DNA of 64,000 bases from CAZGXI01 sp964529715 (GCA_964529715.1 CAZGXI010000020.1:26035-90034), one strand, 5' to 3'. Positions 45,398 through 54,354 are shown, counted from the stretch's first letter. Translations and numbers: made by a program. The notes: generated from the letters alone by a model not told the origin.

Positions 45398-46596
45398 TCA
45401 ATCCGACTTGTCCCCCCCACCGACCGTCCCCCCATCTCCACAACATGCGCCAATCCCAACAACGCAATGCATGGCGGAAAACGTCCACCGTCGGTCAGGT
45501 TCATCGTCAACAGCGGACAGCAGGCCAGCGCCGCTTGCAGATAAGCCCGCCAATCAGGGCGCAGCCAACCGCGCATCCGCAATTCGCGTAACAGCGGAAC
45601 AAGCACGCGCTCGGTCTTGCTCTGCCAGAACATCCGACGCACTGCTCCAAGCTCCTGTGAATATGTGACCACAAAGCGATCCCCATCACAAGTGAGATCA
45701 GCACCTTTTCTACCTGCCAATTCGCGTGGAAAATACATCCACATGGCAAAAACGTTATGGTATAGGGGCTTGGTCAGGTCAAGCAGCGGATCGTGCCGCC
45801 CGGCGAAGGCTGGATCGAAATACACCAGTGCATCGCCGCGCAGAAAAACATTGCCGTTGTGCGCATCTCCATGCCCCACCACTGCCGGACCGTCTTGAGC
45901 AGGTTCGAGCAGGTTCACAGCCCNNNNNNNNNNCGCGATCACATCGTTCAGCGAATCACGGAACGGCACGCCATTGATCGTCCAGTGCGCGCGTCGGACC
46001 TGTTCGACCGATACTGCATCCAGGCCCGGCAGTGTGACGCGCGTTCCCGGTCCATAAAAAGCATCCAGTCGCCCGCGCGTCAGGCGGTGATAGAATAACT
46101 GGTGCACCGGCGCACGGGCATGATCGCCGGACTGTTGCCAGGACAGCACAGCCCGATAAATCTGCCACAGGTGATCATCGGCAGCGTTCTGCGCTGCGCA
46201 AAGGGCCTCCGGGTCGCCGACGCCACCCTGCTCGATCTCCCAGGCGACGTCAAAGACGGAACGGTCCTCGACGACTTCGTAGAGCAGCATCTGGCGGCCC
46301 GGCGTTGTAGAGGCATATACAGGCCGGATGATCGGATACCCGACCCCGGCCAGCAGGTCGCTATTGTAATACTCCGCGATAACGTTCCCTGGCTCGACGT
46401 GCGACTTAAAGAACAGCCGCCGCCCATCTGCCAGAGTCAGAAAGCCGTTGAACGAATTCAACGAGACGGCCTGGGGCCGCAGCACTACCGCCGCAGCCTC
46501 CAGGCCAAAGACATCTCGAATGAAGCCCCGGAGCAGGTCGTGTGCGGTCTCCAGGTCGGTATATTGCAGACGCTGAATGTCTTCGAGGACGGTCAT
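45364..46596 (-). CDS. APH/choline-kinase-fold phosphotransferase (contains a 10-N gap)
   Basis: About 410 aa with an aminoglycoside-phosphotransferase-like fold. Seen: an N-lobe Lys strand (RRLFFKSHV), the catalytic loop VGHGDAHNGNVF and the metal motif YFDPAFAGRHDP. The ATG overlaps the hisD stop as ATGA, supporting the start at 46596 and coupled translation. Ten undetermined bases interrupt the coding region; both sides belong to the same protein. The substrate is unknown; small-molecule or sugar phosphorylation, perhaps with the next-door HAD protein, is inference. Confidence 0.75.
   Translation of the reverse strand: MTVLEDIQRLQYTDLETAHDLLRGFIRDVFGLEAAAVVLRPQAVSLNSFNGFLTLADGRRLFFKSHVEPGNVIAEYYNSDLLAGVGYPIIRPVYASTTPGRQMLLYEVVEDRSVFDVAWEIEQGGVGDPEALCAAQNAADDHLWQIYRAVLSWQQSGDHARAPVHQLFYHRLTRGRLDAFYGPGTRVTLPGLDAVSVEQVRRAHWTINGVPFRDSLNDVIAXXXXAVNLLEPAQDGPAVVGHGDAHNGNVFLRGDALVYFDPAFAGRHDPLLDLTKPLYHNVFAMWMYFPRELAGRKGADLTCDGDRFVVTYSQELGAVRRMFWQSKTERVLVPLLRELRMRGWLRPDWRAYLQAALACCPLLTMNLTDGGRFPPCIALLGLAHVVEMGGRSVGGTSRIECWLDEVETAL
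45924..45933. other. Assembly gap of 10 N
   Basis: Ten undetermined bases inside the phosphotransferase gene. Unlike the larger gap, the flanks show no overlap. Confidence 0.98.
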
Positions 46597-47900
46597 CGCC
46601 ACCACTCGTCGCGCTGGCGAATGGACAGCGCGTGCGCCGGAAAGCCCTCGTAGTCGGCCAAACGGACCGTCGTCTCGCGCAGGGCGGCGTATCCTTCCGG
46701 CGACAGGTAGCCGATGCCGCTGCGCTTGAGGAAGTCAAAGACGCTCACCGACGAGAATGAGCGGGCAAAGCCGCCGGTCGGCAACGTAGCATTGAGACCC
46801 AGGCAGTAATTGCTGATCGGGATCGGCGTGTACGGACCGAGCAAGATTTCACCTGCGTTGCGAATACGGCCCAGCGTGGTAAAGGGGTCCTGAGTCAGAA
46901 TCTCCAGGTGCTCCGGCGCATAGTCGTTGACGAAACAGATCGACTCGTCCAGGCTGTCTGTGATCAGGATGCCGCCGTAATCGCCCAGCACCGTTTGCAC
47001 GAACTTCTGCCGCCACTCCGGCAACTTGGCGATCAGGTCTGGCAGCAGACGCAAGGCCTCGTTGGCCAGAGCGCGGCTATGCGTCACCAACAACGCCGCC
47101 GAGTCCGGGCCATGTTCGGCTTCCACCAGCAAGTCGAGCGCGGCAAGGCGCGGGTCGGCAGCTTCGTCGGCCAGGATAATCGACTCGCTCGGCCCGGCAG
47201 GCACACCCACGTCCATCACGCCGTAGAGCAAACGTTTGGCAGCAGATGTATAACTGCTGCCGGGTCCAACGACCTTCGCCACTTTCGGCACAGTTTCCGT
47301 CCCATAGGCCAGCGCAGCGATGGCGTGCATCCCACCAACGGCATAGACTTCCCTCACGCCGGCAACCTCAGCAGCGTACAGAGAGGCAGCGTCTACTTTA
47401 CCGTCTGGGCCGGGCGGCGTCACCACAACCACGCGTTCCACCCCGGCCACCACTGCCGGCGCGGCCAGCATCAGCATGACCGACGGAAACGCCCCCTTGC
47501 CACGCGGCACATAAAGTGCGGCGCTGGCAACCGGTGTGATCTTTTCGCCTGCCAGAACGCCAGGCATCACCTCCATGAACCACATCGGCTCCGGCATCTG
47601 CTCGGCGTGAAACTTGCGGATGTTCTCGTGCGCCTGCTGGATCGCCTGGCGCACCTCCGGCAATAATGCCTCGCGCGCCGCTGCGAAATCGGCATCCGAA
47701 GCGCGAAGCATCTCCCGCGTAAAGTCTGGGGCGTTGAATTTGCGGTTGTAAAAGGCGAGCGCCTCATCCCCTTCCCGGCGCACATGCGCGATGATCTCTT
47801 CGGCGGTAGGCAGCAACGCCGTAATGTCTTGCTCACCACGACGCATGAGACGGGCCAGTTCGTCGGCAGAGATTTTATTCAACTCACGGACCTTGATCAT
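46593..47900 (-). CDS. hisD: Histidinol dehydrogenase
   Basis: Zinc enzyme that oxidises histidinol to histidine in two NAD-dependent steps. Seen: ALYVPRGKGAFPSVMLMLA, the VVGPGSSYTSAAKRLLYG and GPSESIILADEAADP segments, zinc and catalytic residues in AEHGPDSAALLVTHS and NDYAPEHLEILT, and GPYTPIPISNYCLG. Its 435 aa are normal. GAGGAGG lies 6 bases before the start. It is separated from hisZ/hisG by two genes on the opposite strand to them, so the his genes are dispersed. Confidence 0.96.
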   Translation of the reverse strand: MIKVRELNKISADELARLMRRGEQDITALLPTAEEIIAHVRREGDEALAFYNRKFNAPDFTREMLRASDADFAAAREALLPEVRQAIQQAHENIRKFHAEQMPEPMWFMEVMPGVLAGEKITPVASAALYVPRGKGAFPSVMLMLAAPAVVAGVERVVVVTPPGPDGKVDAASLYAAEVAGVREVYAVGGMHAIAALAYGTETVPKVAKVVGPGSSYTSAAKRLLYGVMDVGVPAGPSESIILADEAADPRLAALDLLVEAEHGPDSAALLVTHSRALANEALRLLPDLIAKLPEWRQKFVQTVLGDYGGILITDSLDESICFVNDYAPEHLEILTQDPFTTLGRIRNAGEILLGPYTPIPISNYCLGLNATLPTGGFARSFSSVSVFDFLKRSGIGYLSPEGYAALRETTVRLADYEGFPAHALSIRQRDEWWR

Positions 47901-47930
47901 GTTATCCTCCTCAAGGATGCGGAAATAAAT

Positions 47931-47970
47931 ACAGCCGCCAGCCCTCGGTAAGCGGAAGGCTGACGGCTGT
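47931..47970 (-). terminator. Long hairpin between the sqdB-like gene and hisD
   Basis: A 13-bp stem (ACAGCCGTCAGCC with GGCTGGCGGCTGT on the minus strand, one G-T pair) and a 14-nt loop, followed by ATTTATTT. It may end the upstream transcript, but the T tract is imperfect. Confidence 0.4.
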
Positions 47971-47990
47971 TAGCGGACAGCGCAAAAGGC

Positions 47991-49217
47991 TCACCGGGCA
48001 GGGACGGCGGTTTTCTCCTGGTGATGATGGATGTCTTCCAGATAGGCAGATTTACGGCGGCTGCCATCCCAGCGGATGTCCGGGATCAACACGCTGGCAA
48101 ACCGGGCGATGCGATCTTTATACGCCATCAGATCGCGGAGCATGATCGCCATCTCTGCCTCGACATCGTGAGTCGGCTGGTAGCCCAGGTTGAGCAGGTG
48201 GGCGTGATCCGGGTTGTAGTAGTGCTCGTCCATTTCGGCACGCGGATTTTCAAGGTTGCGAATCTCCACGTTCAGCCCCAGGCTGCGCCCGACCTTCTGA
48301 ACCTTGAGGGCAAGCTCGGTCAGGTCATAAACTTCCTCGAACTGATTAAAAACCCGATACTCGCCCCTCTGTGGCGGGTTCTCGATGGCGATAGTCAGAC
48401 ACTGCATCGAGTCGCGCAGGGGTAGAAAACCACGCCGCTGGTGGCCCTTGCCAAACAGCGTCAGTGGGTGACCAATGACCGCCGAGCAGCAGAAGCGGTT
48501 GACCGCCGTACCGAAGGATTGGTCGAAGTCCAGACGGGTCGCCAGACGTGGGTCATCGCCCATCTCGTCGATCCGTGTGCCGAACACCACGCCCTGCATG
48601 ATGTCGGTGGAACGCAACCCCCAGATACGGCAGCAGAACATGACGTTGTTCGAGTCGTGGACCTTGCTCCAATGATAGAAGCTGCCTGCTTGGCGCGGGA
48701 ACGGCAGGCGGTCTTTGCGCCCGCGATATTCGATCTCGAAGAAGCCTTCGGGAATATCTACGTTGGGCGTGCCATACTCGCCCATCGTCCCCAGTTTGAC
48801 CATGTGCGCATCCGGGCAGGCATCGCGCATAGCGAACAGCAGGTTCAACGTACCCATAACGTTGTTCGTCTGGGTAAAAACGGCATGTCTGGCATCCACC
48901 ATCGAATAGGGCGCCGAAGGCATCTCGCCCAGGTGCACGATGGCGTCCGGCTTAAATCCCGCCAGGAACTTGTAGACAAACTCGTAGTCCAGCAGGTCAC
49001 CCACCCGGAAATCGGGGCGCACGCCGAAGCGATCCTCGAAGGCGTTCAACCGCTCGGCCATCGAGAAGATCGGAATGGCACTGTCGCTGCCCATCTCGGC
49101 GACCCATTCTCGCCGCAGAAAACGGTCCAGCCCGGCGACTTCGTGGCCACGCGCAGTGAGATACTGCGCGAGTGCCCAGCCGAGATAGCCGTCCATACCG
49201 GCAATCAAAACCTTCAT
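47991..49217 (-). CDS. sqdB: UDP-sulfoquinovose synthase-like NAD-dependent epimerase
   Basis: A 408-aa SDR enzyme that resembles SQD1/SqdB, which makes UDP-sulfoquinovose from UDP-glucose and sulfite. Seen: NAD loop GMDGYLGWALAQYL, catalytic TMGEYGTPNVDIPEG, and the YHWSKVHDSNN motif (Tyr-x3-Lys) with MQGVVFGTRIDEM. These match SQD1 closely. The product could feed the sulfolipid SQDG or, as with Agl3 in archaea, a sulfated surface glycan. No SqdX-type transferase is adjacent. Confidence 0.87.
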   Translation of the reverse strand: MKVLIAGMDGYLGWALAQYLTARGHEVAGLDRFLRREWVAEMGSDSAIPIFSMAERLNAFEDRFGVRPDFRVGDLLDYEFVYKFLAGFKPDAIVHLGEMPSAPYSMVDARHAVFTQTNNVMGTLNLLFAMRDACPDAHMVKLGTMGEYGTPNVDIPEGFFEIEYRGRKDRLPFPRQAGSFYHWSKVHDSNNVMFCCRIWGLRSTDIMQGVVFGTRIDEMGDDPRLATRLDFDQSFGTAVNRFCCSAVIGHPLTLFGKGHQRRGFLPLRDSMQCLTIAIENPPQRGEYRVFNQFEEVYDLTELALKVQKVGRSLGLNVEIRNLENPRAEMDEHYYNPDHAHLLNLGYQPTHDVEAEMAIMLRDLMAYKDRIARFASVLIPDIRWDGSRRKSAYLEDIHHHQEKTAVPAR

Positions 49218-49323
49218 CGCGTTTTTCCTATCCTTTGCTGCATGTGCAAGATCAGGCAGCGCGCACGAAGCGCACTACACGGCTATGAAAACACACCGCA
49301 GCAGGCAACGATACGTCTACCGC

Positions 49324-50367
49324 CTAAAGATAACCTTGCGTCACCATCAACTCCGCGTTGAGGATCGAGGCACCCGCCGCGCCGCGCACGGTATTATGTG
49401 CCAGGGCAACAAACTTGTATCCCAACACCGGACACTCGCGTAGGCGACCGATAGAGGTCGCCATGCCCTTCCCAGCGTCTCGATCCCGCCGAGGCTGCGG
49501 GCGATCCGCCAGCGTGTGCACCACCAGCGGTGGGTTCGGTGCCGAAGGCAGGCAGGCCACCTGCTCCGGCGACCTGAACGTCTCCCAGGCCTGCTGAATT
49601 GCGTCCAGCGACGGTCTTTCCGCGAGCGCCACCGACACCACGACAGTATGCCCATCCAGCACGGGAACACGGTTGCAGGATGCGCTGATCAACGCATCCA
49701 GTGGCCGGACATAATCACCATCGAGAGCACCGAGCATCTTCTTGGCCTCGGCTTCCAGCTTTTCCTCTTCGCCGGGGATAAAGGGAATCACATTGTCAAA
49801 GATATCCAGCGAGGCCACGCCAGGATAGCCCGCGCCACTGATCGCCTGCATACTCACCACATTAACCTGAGTAATCCCAAAACGACGCAGCGGCGCCAGC
49901 GCCATCACCAGCGGCATAACGGTGCAGTTGGAATTGGTCACAAGAGCGCCAGACCAGCCACGTTTTTGCTGTTGAACCCTGACCAATCCCAGGTGTTCCA
50001 GATTCACTTCCGGGATCAGCAGCGGCACATCTGGGGCCATCCGATGCGCACTGGCATTGGAGAAGACAAAGTGCCCAGCGGCGGCGAGTTCCAATTCGCG
50101 CTCCCTGGCGATGTCGGCGGGCAGCGCAGAGAAGATGATCGGCGTGTCCGGCGCGGCATCCAGCGGGAGGACGGTCATCCCGGCCACGTCAGCAGGAGGC
50201 GTTCCGCTGAGCACCCAGCGGGCTGCCTCGCCATAAGTGCGCCCGGCGCTGCGATCCGATCCAATGACGGCAGCAACACGTAAAAAAGGGTGGTTTTCTA
50301 GCAGTTGGATGAACCGCTGACCCACCGCACCGGTCGCGCCGAGAACGGCGACATTGACAGTGTTCAT
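49324..50367 (-). CDS. asd: Aspartate-semialdehyde dehydrogenase
   Basis: Reduces aspartyl phosphate to the semialdehyde on the route to lysine, threonine and methionine. Seen: NADP loop VAVLGATGAVGQRFIQLL, catalytic NSNCTVMPLV with Cys near residue 148, and SCNRVPVLDGHTVVVSV. The 347 aa are usual for the archaeal/fungal-like subgroup. It overlaps pheA as ATGA and so shares its transcript. Confidence 0.95.
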   Translation of the reverse strand: MNTVNVAVLGATGAVGQRFIQLLENHPFLRVAAVIGSDRSAGRTYGEAARWVLSGTPPADVAGMTVLPLDAAPDTPIIFSALPADIARERELELAAAGHFVFSNASAHRMAPDVPLLIPEVNLEHLGLVRVQQQKRGWSGALVTNSNCTVMPLVMALAPLRRFGITQVNVVSMQAISGAGYPGVASLDIFDNVIPFIPGEEEKLEAEAKKMLGALDGDYVRPLDALISASCNRVPVLDGHTVVVSVALAERPSLDAIQQAWETFRSPEQVACLPSAPNPPLVVHTLADRPQPRRDRDAGKGMATSIGRLRECPVLGYKFVALAHNTVRGAAGASILNAELMVTQGYL

Positions 50368-51221
50368 GCAGCGCCCTCCTTCAGGCCATTGCTGATCATC
50401 GGCGCTTCGGCAGCAGGATACGAGCCGAGCATCTTCACAAACGATGCGCGTCGTAGCAGCGCCACCAGCGCCGCCTCGCAGGTCGGGTCCTGCCAGTGCC
50501 CCTCAAAATCCAGATAAAACAGATATTCCCAGGGACGGTTGCGTCGGGGACGCGACTCGATCTTAGTCAGGTTGATACCCCGTTCGGCAAACTCGCCCAG
50601 GCACTCGTAAAGCGCCGCCGGACGGTGGCGCACGGCAAAAACGAGCGAGGACTTGTTACGTTCGGCGCGGGGCGGGTCGTCGTGGCCGACGATGAAAAAG
50701 CGCGTGAAGTTAAAGGGCACATCCTCGATGTTCTTTTCGAGCACGTCCAGCCCATACAATTTGGCCGCCAGCGGCCCCGCAATCGCGCCGACGCCGGGGA
50801 TCGGCGCAGCAGCCAGGTCGCGGGCGCTGCCCGCCGTGTCGTACCAGGGTTCAGTTTCCAGGCCGTATCGCCGGAGAAATTGCTCGCACTGCGCCAATGC
50901 CTGCGGATGAGACCGCACACGCTGAAGATCAGATAGGCGCGTGCCCTGGGGGGCCAACAGCGCATGTTGTACGTGGAGAATCACCTCGCCCTGCACGCGC
51001 AGGTCATGATCCATCAGTAGCTCGTAAGATTGAGCGACCGTTCCGGCCAGGGCGTTTTCGATGGGCAACATGCCGCACTGCGCCTCATGGGCCTCGATAA
51101 GCTGGAACATTTCGGCAAACGAGCGACAGGGCACGACCTCAACCGCATCGCCGAAATGCTGGCGAATCGCCTGTTCGGAATACGCGCCATGAATCCCCTG
51201 GAACGCCACGCGCTCGGTCAC
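50364..51221 (-). CDS. pheA: Prephenate dehydratase
   Basis: Converts prephenate to phenylpyruvate in phenylalanine synthesis. Monofunctional 285-aa form: PDT domain (about residues 4-185) with GIHGAYSEQAIRQHF, LPIENALAGTVAQSYELL and the catalytic FNFTRFFIVG, then an ACT domain (about 195-275) with the ESRPRRNRPWEYLFYLDFEG motif for Phe feedback. GTG start with AGGAG upstream. It is divergent from argG. No Phe-rich leader was found upstream. Confidence 0.95.
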   Translation of the reverse strand: MTERVAFQGIHGAYSEQAIRQHFGDAVEVVPCRSFAEMFQLIEAHEAQCGMLPIENALAGTVAQSYELLMDHDLRVQGEVILHVQHALLAPQGTRLSDLQRVRSHPQALAQCEQFLRRYGLETEPWYDTAGSARDLAAAPIPGVGAIAGPLAAKLYGLDVLEKNIEDVPFNFTRFFIVGHDDPPRAERNKSSLVFAVRHRPAALYECLGEFAERGINLTKIESRPRRNRPWEYLFYLDFEGHWQDPTCEAALVALLRRASFVKMLGSYPAAEAPMISNGLKEGAA

Positions 51222-51362
51222 CTGTCTGCTCCTGAAAATGCTCCACCACGCCGGGGTAAGGTGATGCTAACGCGACGCTTGGCAGGACGTCAAGGACGTT
51301 GCGCCTAAGGGCATTTGTCCAACCTGTCCAATAACGCGCTGCAAATTTGGTCTAAAATACCG

Positions 51363-51392
51363 TTGACCCCGCCGGTCTGCCCGGCCTATGCT
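51363..51392 (+). promoter_or_regulatory. Promoter of the argG leader
   Basis: TTGACC, 18-bp spacer, TATGCT. The predicted transcript start, 7 bases beyond the -10, falls on the A of the leader ATG at 51399. The leader would then be translated from a leaderless mRNA, which fits the absence of a ribosome site there. Confidence 0.5.
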
Positions 51393-51398
51393 ATCAAT

Positions 51399-51491
51399 AT
51401 GTTCACTCGTGTTTTGCGTTTACGCCGCCGCCGTGGCCGCCTGACCCCGATCTGGTCCGGCGGGGACTGCGGTATTGCCCGGCAGCCCTGA
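51399..51491 (+). CDS. Arg-rich leader peptide upstream of argG
   Basis: A 30-codon frame beginning MFTRVLRLRRRRGRL and ending TGA. Seven of its first 14 codons are arginine (CGT or CGC), with four in a row at 51423-51434. Such a run fits stalling of the ribosome when charged tRNA-Arg is scarce. The frame contains one arm of the antiterminator (51447-51457). I place it as a regulatory leader and not as a functional protein. Translation is predicted, not shown. Confidence 0.75.
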   Translation: MFTRVLRLRRRRGRLTPIWSGGDCGIARQP

Positions 51492-51548
51492 CGCGAGCGA
51501 CACTTACCATGCGCGCCCCCAGACCAGATCGGCCTGGGGGTTTTGTTT
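51445..51548 (+). promoter_or_regulatory. argG transcription attenuator (protector, antiterminator and terminator)
   Basis: Three mutually exclusive structures. A protector hairpin pairs 51445-51449 with 51461-51465. An antiterminator pairs 51447-51457 (CCGATCTGGTC) with 51522-51532 (GACCAGATCGG), 11 perfect pairs. A terminator pairs 51516-51522 (CCCCCAG) with 51534-51540 (CTGGGGG), followed by TTTTGTTT. The antiterminator uses the terminator loop, so both cannot form. Slow passage over the Arg codons should favour the antiterminator and expression of argG 33 bases further on. Confidence 0.75.
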
Positions 51549-51580
51549 CACTTCCACACTAACGAAAGGAATCATTTTCC

Positions 51581-52843
51581 ATGGCCGAACAGCACATCGA
51601 AAAAGTCGTCTTGGCCTACAGCGGCGGGCTGGATACCTCGATCATCGTTCCCTGGCTCAAACACAACTATCACTGTGAAGTCATCTGCTTTACCGCCGAC
51701 CTGGGCCAGGAAGAAGAACTGGACGGGCTGGAAGAAAAAGCCCTCAAAACCGGGGCCAGCAAGCTGATTATCCGGGACCTGCGCGAAGAATTCCTGCTGA
51801 ATTACGTCTATCCCACCATGCGGGCAGGCGCGATCTACGAGCGTAACTACCTGCTTGGCACCTCGATGGCACGTCCGCTCATTGCCAAATACCTGGTTGA
51901 GGTAGCTGAAGCCGAGGGCGCCCAGGCCATCGCGCACGGCTGCACCGGCAAAGGCAACGATCAGGTGCGCTTTGAGCTGACGGCGATGGCCCTGAACCCC
52001 CGCCTCAAGGTCATCGCCCCCTGGCGCGAGTGGGACATCCGCAGCCGCGAGGATGCCATCGCCTACGCTCAGGAGTTCAATGTGCCGATCACCCAGACGC
52101 TCAAGAGCATCTACAGCCGCGACCGCAACCTGTTCCACCTGAGCCACGAGGGCGGCCCGCTGGAAAACCCCTGGAACGAGCCGGAAGAGACCATGTATCT
52201 CCTTACCGCCAGCCCAATGGCCGCCCCCGACGCGCCAGACTACATCGAGATCACCTTCGAGCAGGGCACACCGGCCAGTTTAAACGGGCAAAACCTGCCG
52301 CCGGTGGAGCTATTCAGTGAACTGAATCGCATTGGCGGCGTACACGGCATTGGCCGTGTGGATATGGTGGAAAACCGGCTAGTTGGCATGAAGAGTCGCG
52401 GTGTCTATGAGACGCCCGGCGGCACAATTCTGCGGGCGGCGCACCAGGCGCTCGAAAGCATCTGCCTAGATAAGTACACCATGTGGTACAAGGACATGAT
52501 CGCCGTCAAGTATGCCGAACTGGTCTACAACGGTCAGTGGTACACCCAGCTTCGAGAAGCCCTGGATGCTTTCGTAAACGTCACGCAGCGCAATGTCACC
52601 GGCACGGTGCGGCTCAAACTTTACAAAGGCAACATCATCATTGCCGGACGTAAGAGTCCCTACAGCCTCTACCGGGAGGATTACGCCTCCTTCGGCCAGA
52701 TGGACATCTACGACCAGACCGACGCGGAAGGGTTCATTCAGTTGTTCGGCCTGCCGCTTAAGGTGGAGGCGCTGCTGGCAATCGAAGGCGGCGGTCAAAG
52801 TCGCTACCGCCACCTAGATTACACCACCTTCAAGCGCGACTGA
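51581..52843 (+). CDS. argG: Argininosuccinate synthase
   Basis: Joins citrulline and aspartate using ATP, the penultimate step of arginine synthesis. Seen: the N-type PP-loop LAYSGGLDTSIIVPWL, AHGCTGKGNDQVRFE and SIYSRDRNLFHLSHEGG, with GRVDMVENRLVGMKSRGVYE near residue 265. The 420 aa are normal (about 400-445). The start has AAAGGA upstream. It is preceded by the Arg-codon attenuator and followed by argH, so the leader should control both genes. Confidence 0.97.
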   Translation: MAEQHIEKVVLAYSGGLDTSIIVPWLKHNYHCEVICFTADLGQEEELDGLEEKALKTGASKLIIRDLREEFLLNYVYPTMRAGAIYERNYLLGTSMARPLIAKYLVEVAEAEGAQAIAHGCTGKGNDQVRFELTAMALNPRLKVIAPWREWDIRSREDAIAYAQEFNVPITQTLKSIYSRDRNLFHLSHEGGPLENPWNEPEETMYLLTASPMAAPDAPDYIEITFEQGTPASLNGQNLPPVELFSELNRIGGVHGIGRVDMVENRLVGMKSRGVYETPGGTILRAAHQALESICLDKYTMWYKDMIAVKYAELVYNGQWYTQLREALDAFVNVTQRNVTGTVRLKLYKGNIIIAGRKSPYSLYREDYASFGQMDIYDQTDAEGFIQLFGLPLKVEALLAIEGGGQSRYRHLDYTTFKRD

Positions 52844-52956
52844 CCCTGTTCAGCCGCCAATCGGGTACACTTGGCCGCAAAGGACGCCAGGAGTGTACGG
52901 ATTCTCCCCGGCAACTCCGCGCGTTCTTTGCGGTGAATCTCTTTCAGGGAGGCAAC

Positions 52957-54354
52957 ATGACTCTGTGGGGCGGGGTTTTCCGGCAACAAACGGATGAAGC
53001 GGTTCGGCGGCTCAACGACAGCCTGCCGTTCGACTGGCGGCTTTACGACGCCGACATCACCGGCAGCCAGGCGTGGTCCGGCGCACTGACCAAAGCGGGC
53101 ATCCTGGCCGAAAGTGAACACCTGGCAATTCTCTCCGGTCTAGAACAGGTACGAGCCGAATTCGCCGCCGGGGTGTTTCAGCCTGCGCCAGGCGATGAAG
53201 ACATCCATACCGCCGTCGAGCGTCGGCTGGGCGAGATCGTCGGCCCGGTAGCGGGCAAGCTGCACACCGGGCGCAGTCGCAACGATCAGGTCGCCACCGA
53301 CCTGCGCCTCTGGCTGGCTGCCGCCCTGCCCCCCTTAATTGATCAAATCATGGCAATTCAGCAGGCTATGATCGGGCAGGCAGAACGGCACATCGAGAGC
53401 GTCATGCCTGGCTTCACCCATCTTCAGCCTGCCCAGCCGATTACTGCCGCCCACTGGCTGATGAGCTATGTCCAGATGTTGGAGCGAGATCGCACCCGGC
53501 TGACACAGGTCGCCGCCGCACTCAGGGTCAGTCCGCTCGGCTGCGGCGCGTTGGCCGGAACACCCTACCCCATCGACCGCGCCGATCTCGCCGCTGCCCT
53601 GGGCCTGGATACACCTGCCGCCAACAGCCTCGATGCCGTTTCGGACCGGGACTTTGTGGCCGGCTTTCTGTACGTGTCGGCGCTGCTGCTGGTCCACCTC
53701 TCGCGGCTGGCCGAAGACGTGATCCTGTTCAGCAACCCACGTTTCGGTTTTGTGACACTGGATGAGCGTTACAGTACCGGCAGCAGCCTGATGCCCCAAA
53801 AACGCAACCCCGATCCACTCGAACTGGCGCGCGGCAAAGCCGGACGGATCATCGGCCATTTGACCGGCTTCCTGACCACACTCAAGGGGCTGCCGGGCGG
53901 CTACAACAAAGACCTGCAAGAGGATAAAGAACCACTCTTCGACACCCACGACACATTGGCAGTTCTGCTGCCCGTGCTGGCCGGCTTGATCGAGACGATG
54001 ACCCTTCATCCAGAGCGGATGCGCGCCGCGCTAGACGAAGCAATGCTGGCGACCGACCTGGCGGACTACCTGGTGATGAAAGGCGTTCCCTTTCGGCAGG
54101 CGCATCACCTGGCTGGGCAGGTCGTCCGACTGGCCGAGGAGAAGCACGTCACCCTCTCTGAACTACCGCCCCAAGACTATCGGACCATTTCGGAGCACTT
54201 CGAGGCGGATGTATACCGCGTGCTCGATTTCACCGCCGCCGTCGCGCGTCGGAATGTCTTCGGCGGGACCGCGCCCGAAGCTGTGCGCGCCCAGATCGTC
54301 CAATTGAAAACCCAGCTACAGGGGAAAAATCACCGCGTAGACGACGCGCCCTAA
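52957..54354 (+). CDS. argH: Argininosuccinate lyase
   Basis: Splits argininosuccinate to arginine and fumarate. Seen: TGRSRNDQVATDLRLW, PGFTHLQPAQPITAAHWLM, and the fumarase/lyase signature SSLMPQKRNPDPLELARGKAG with the catalytic Ser in the flexible loop. The 465 aa match the family. The start at 52957 is preferred over a GTG 24 bases upstream because GGGAGG lies 5 bases before it. A 113-bp gap separates it from argG without a clear terminator. Confidence 0.97.
   Translation: MTLWGGVFRQQTDEAVRRLNDSLPFDWRLYDADITGSQAWSGALTKAGILAESEHLAILSGLEQVRAEFAAGVFQPAPGDEDIHTAVERRLGEIVGPVAGKLHTGRSRNDQVATDLRLWLAAALPPLIDQIMAIQQAMIGQAERHIESVMPGFTHLQPAQPITAAHWLMSYVQMLERDRTRLTQVAAALRVSPLGCGALAGTPYPIDRADLAAALGLDTPAANSLDAVSDRDFVAGFLYVSALLLVHLSRLAEDVILFSNPRFGFVTLDERYSTGSSLMPQKRNPDPLELARGKAGRIIGHLTGFLTTLKGLPGGYNKDLQEDKEPLFDTHDTLAVLLPVLAGLIETMTLHPERMRAALDEAMLATDLADYLVMKGVPFRQAHHLAGQVVRLAEEKHVTLSELPPQDYRTISEHFEADVYRVLDFTAAVARRNVFGGTAPEAVRAQIVQLKTQLQGKNHRVDDAP

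Noticed and set aside
51222..51398. Phe-codon leader for pheA on the minus strand
   Set aside because: The only short frame there (starting MPLGATSLTS) has no Phe codons and no terminator follows it.
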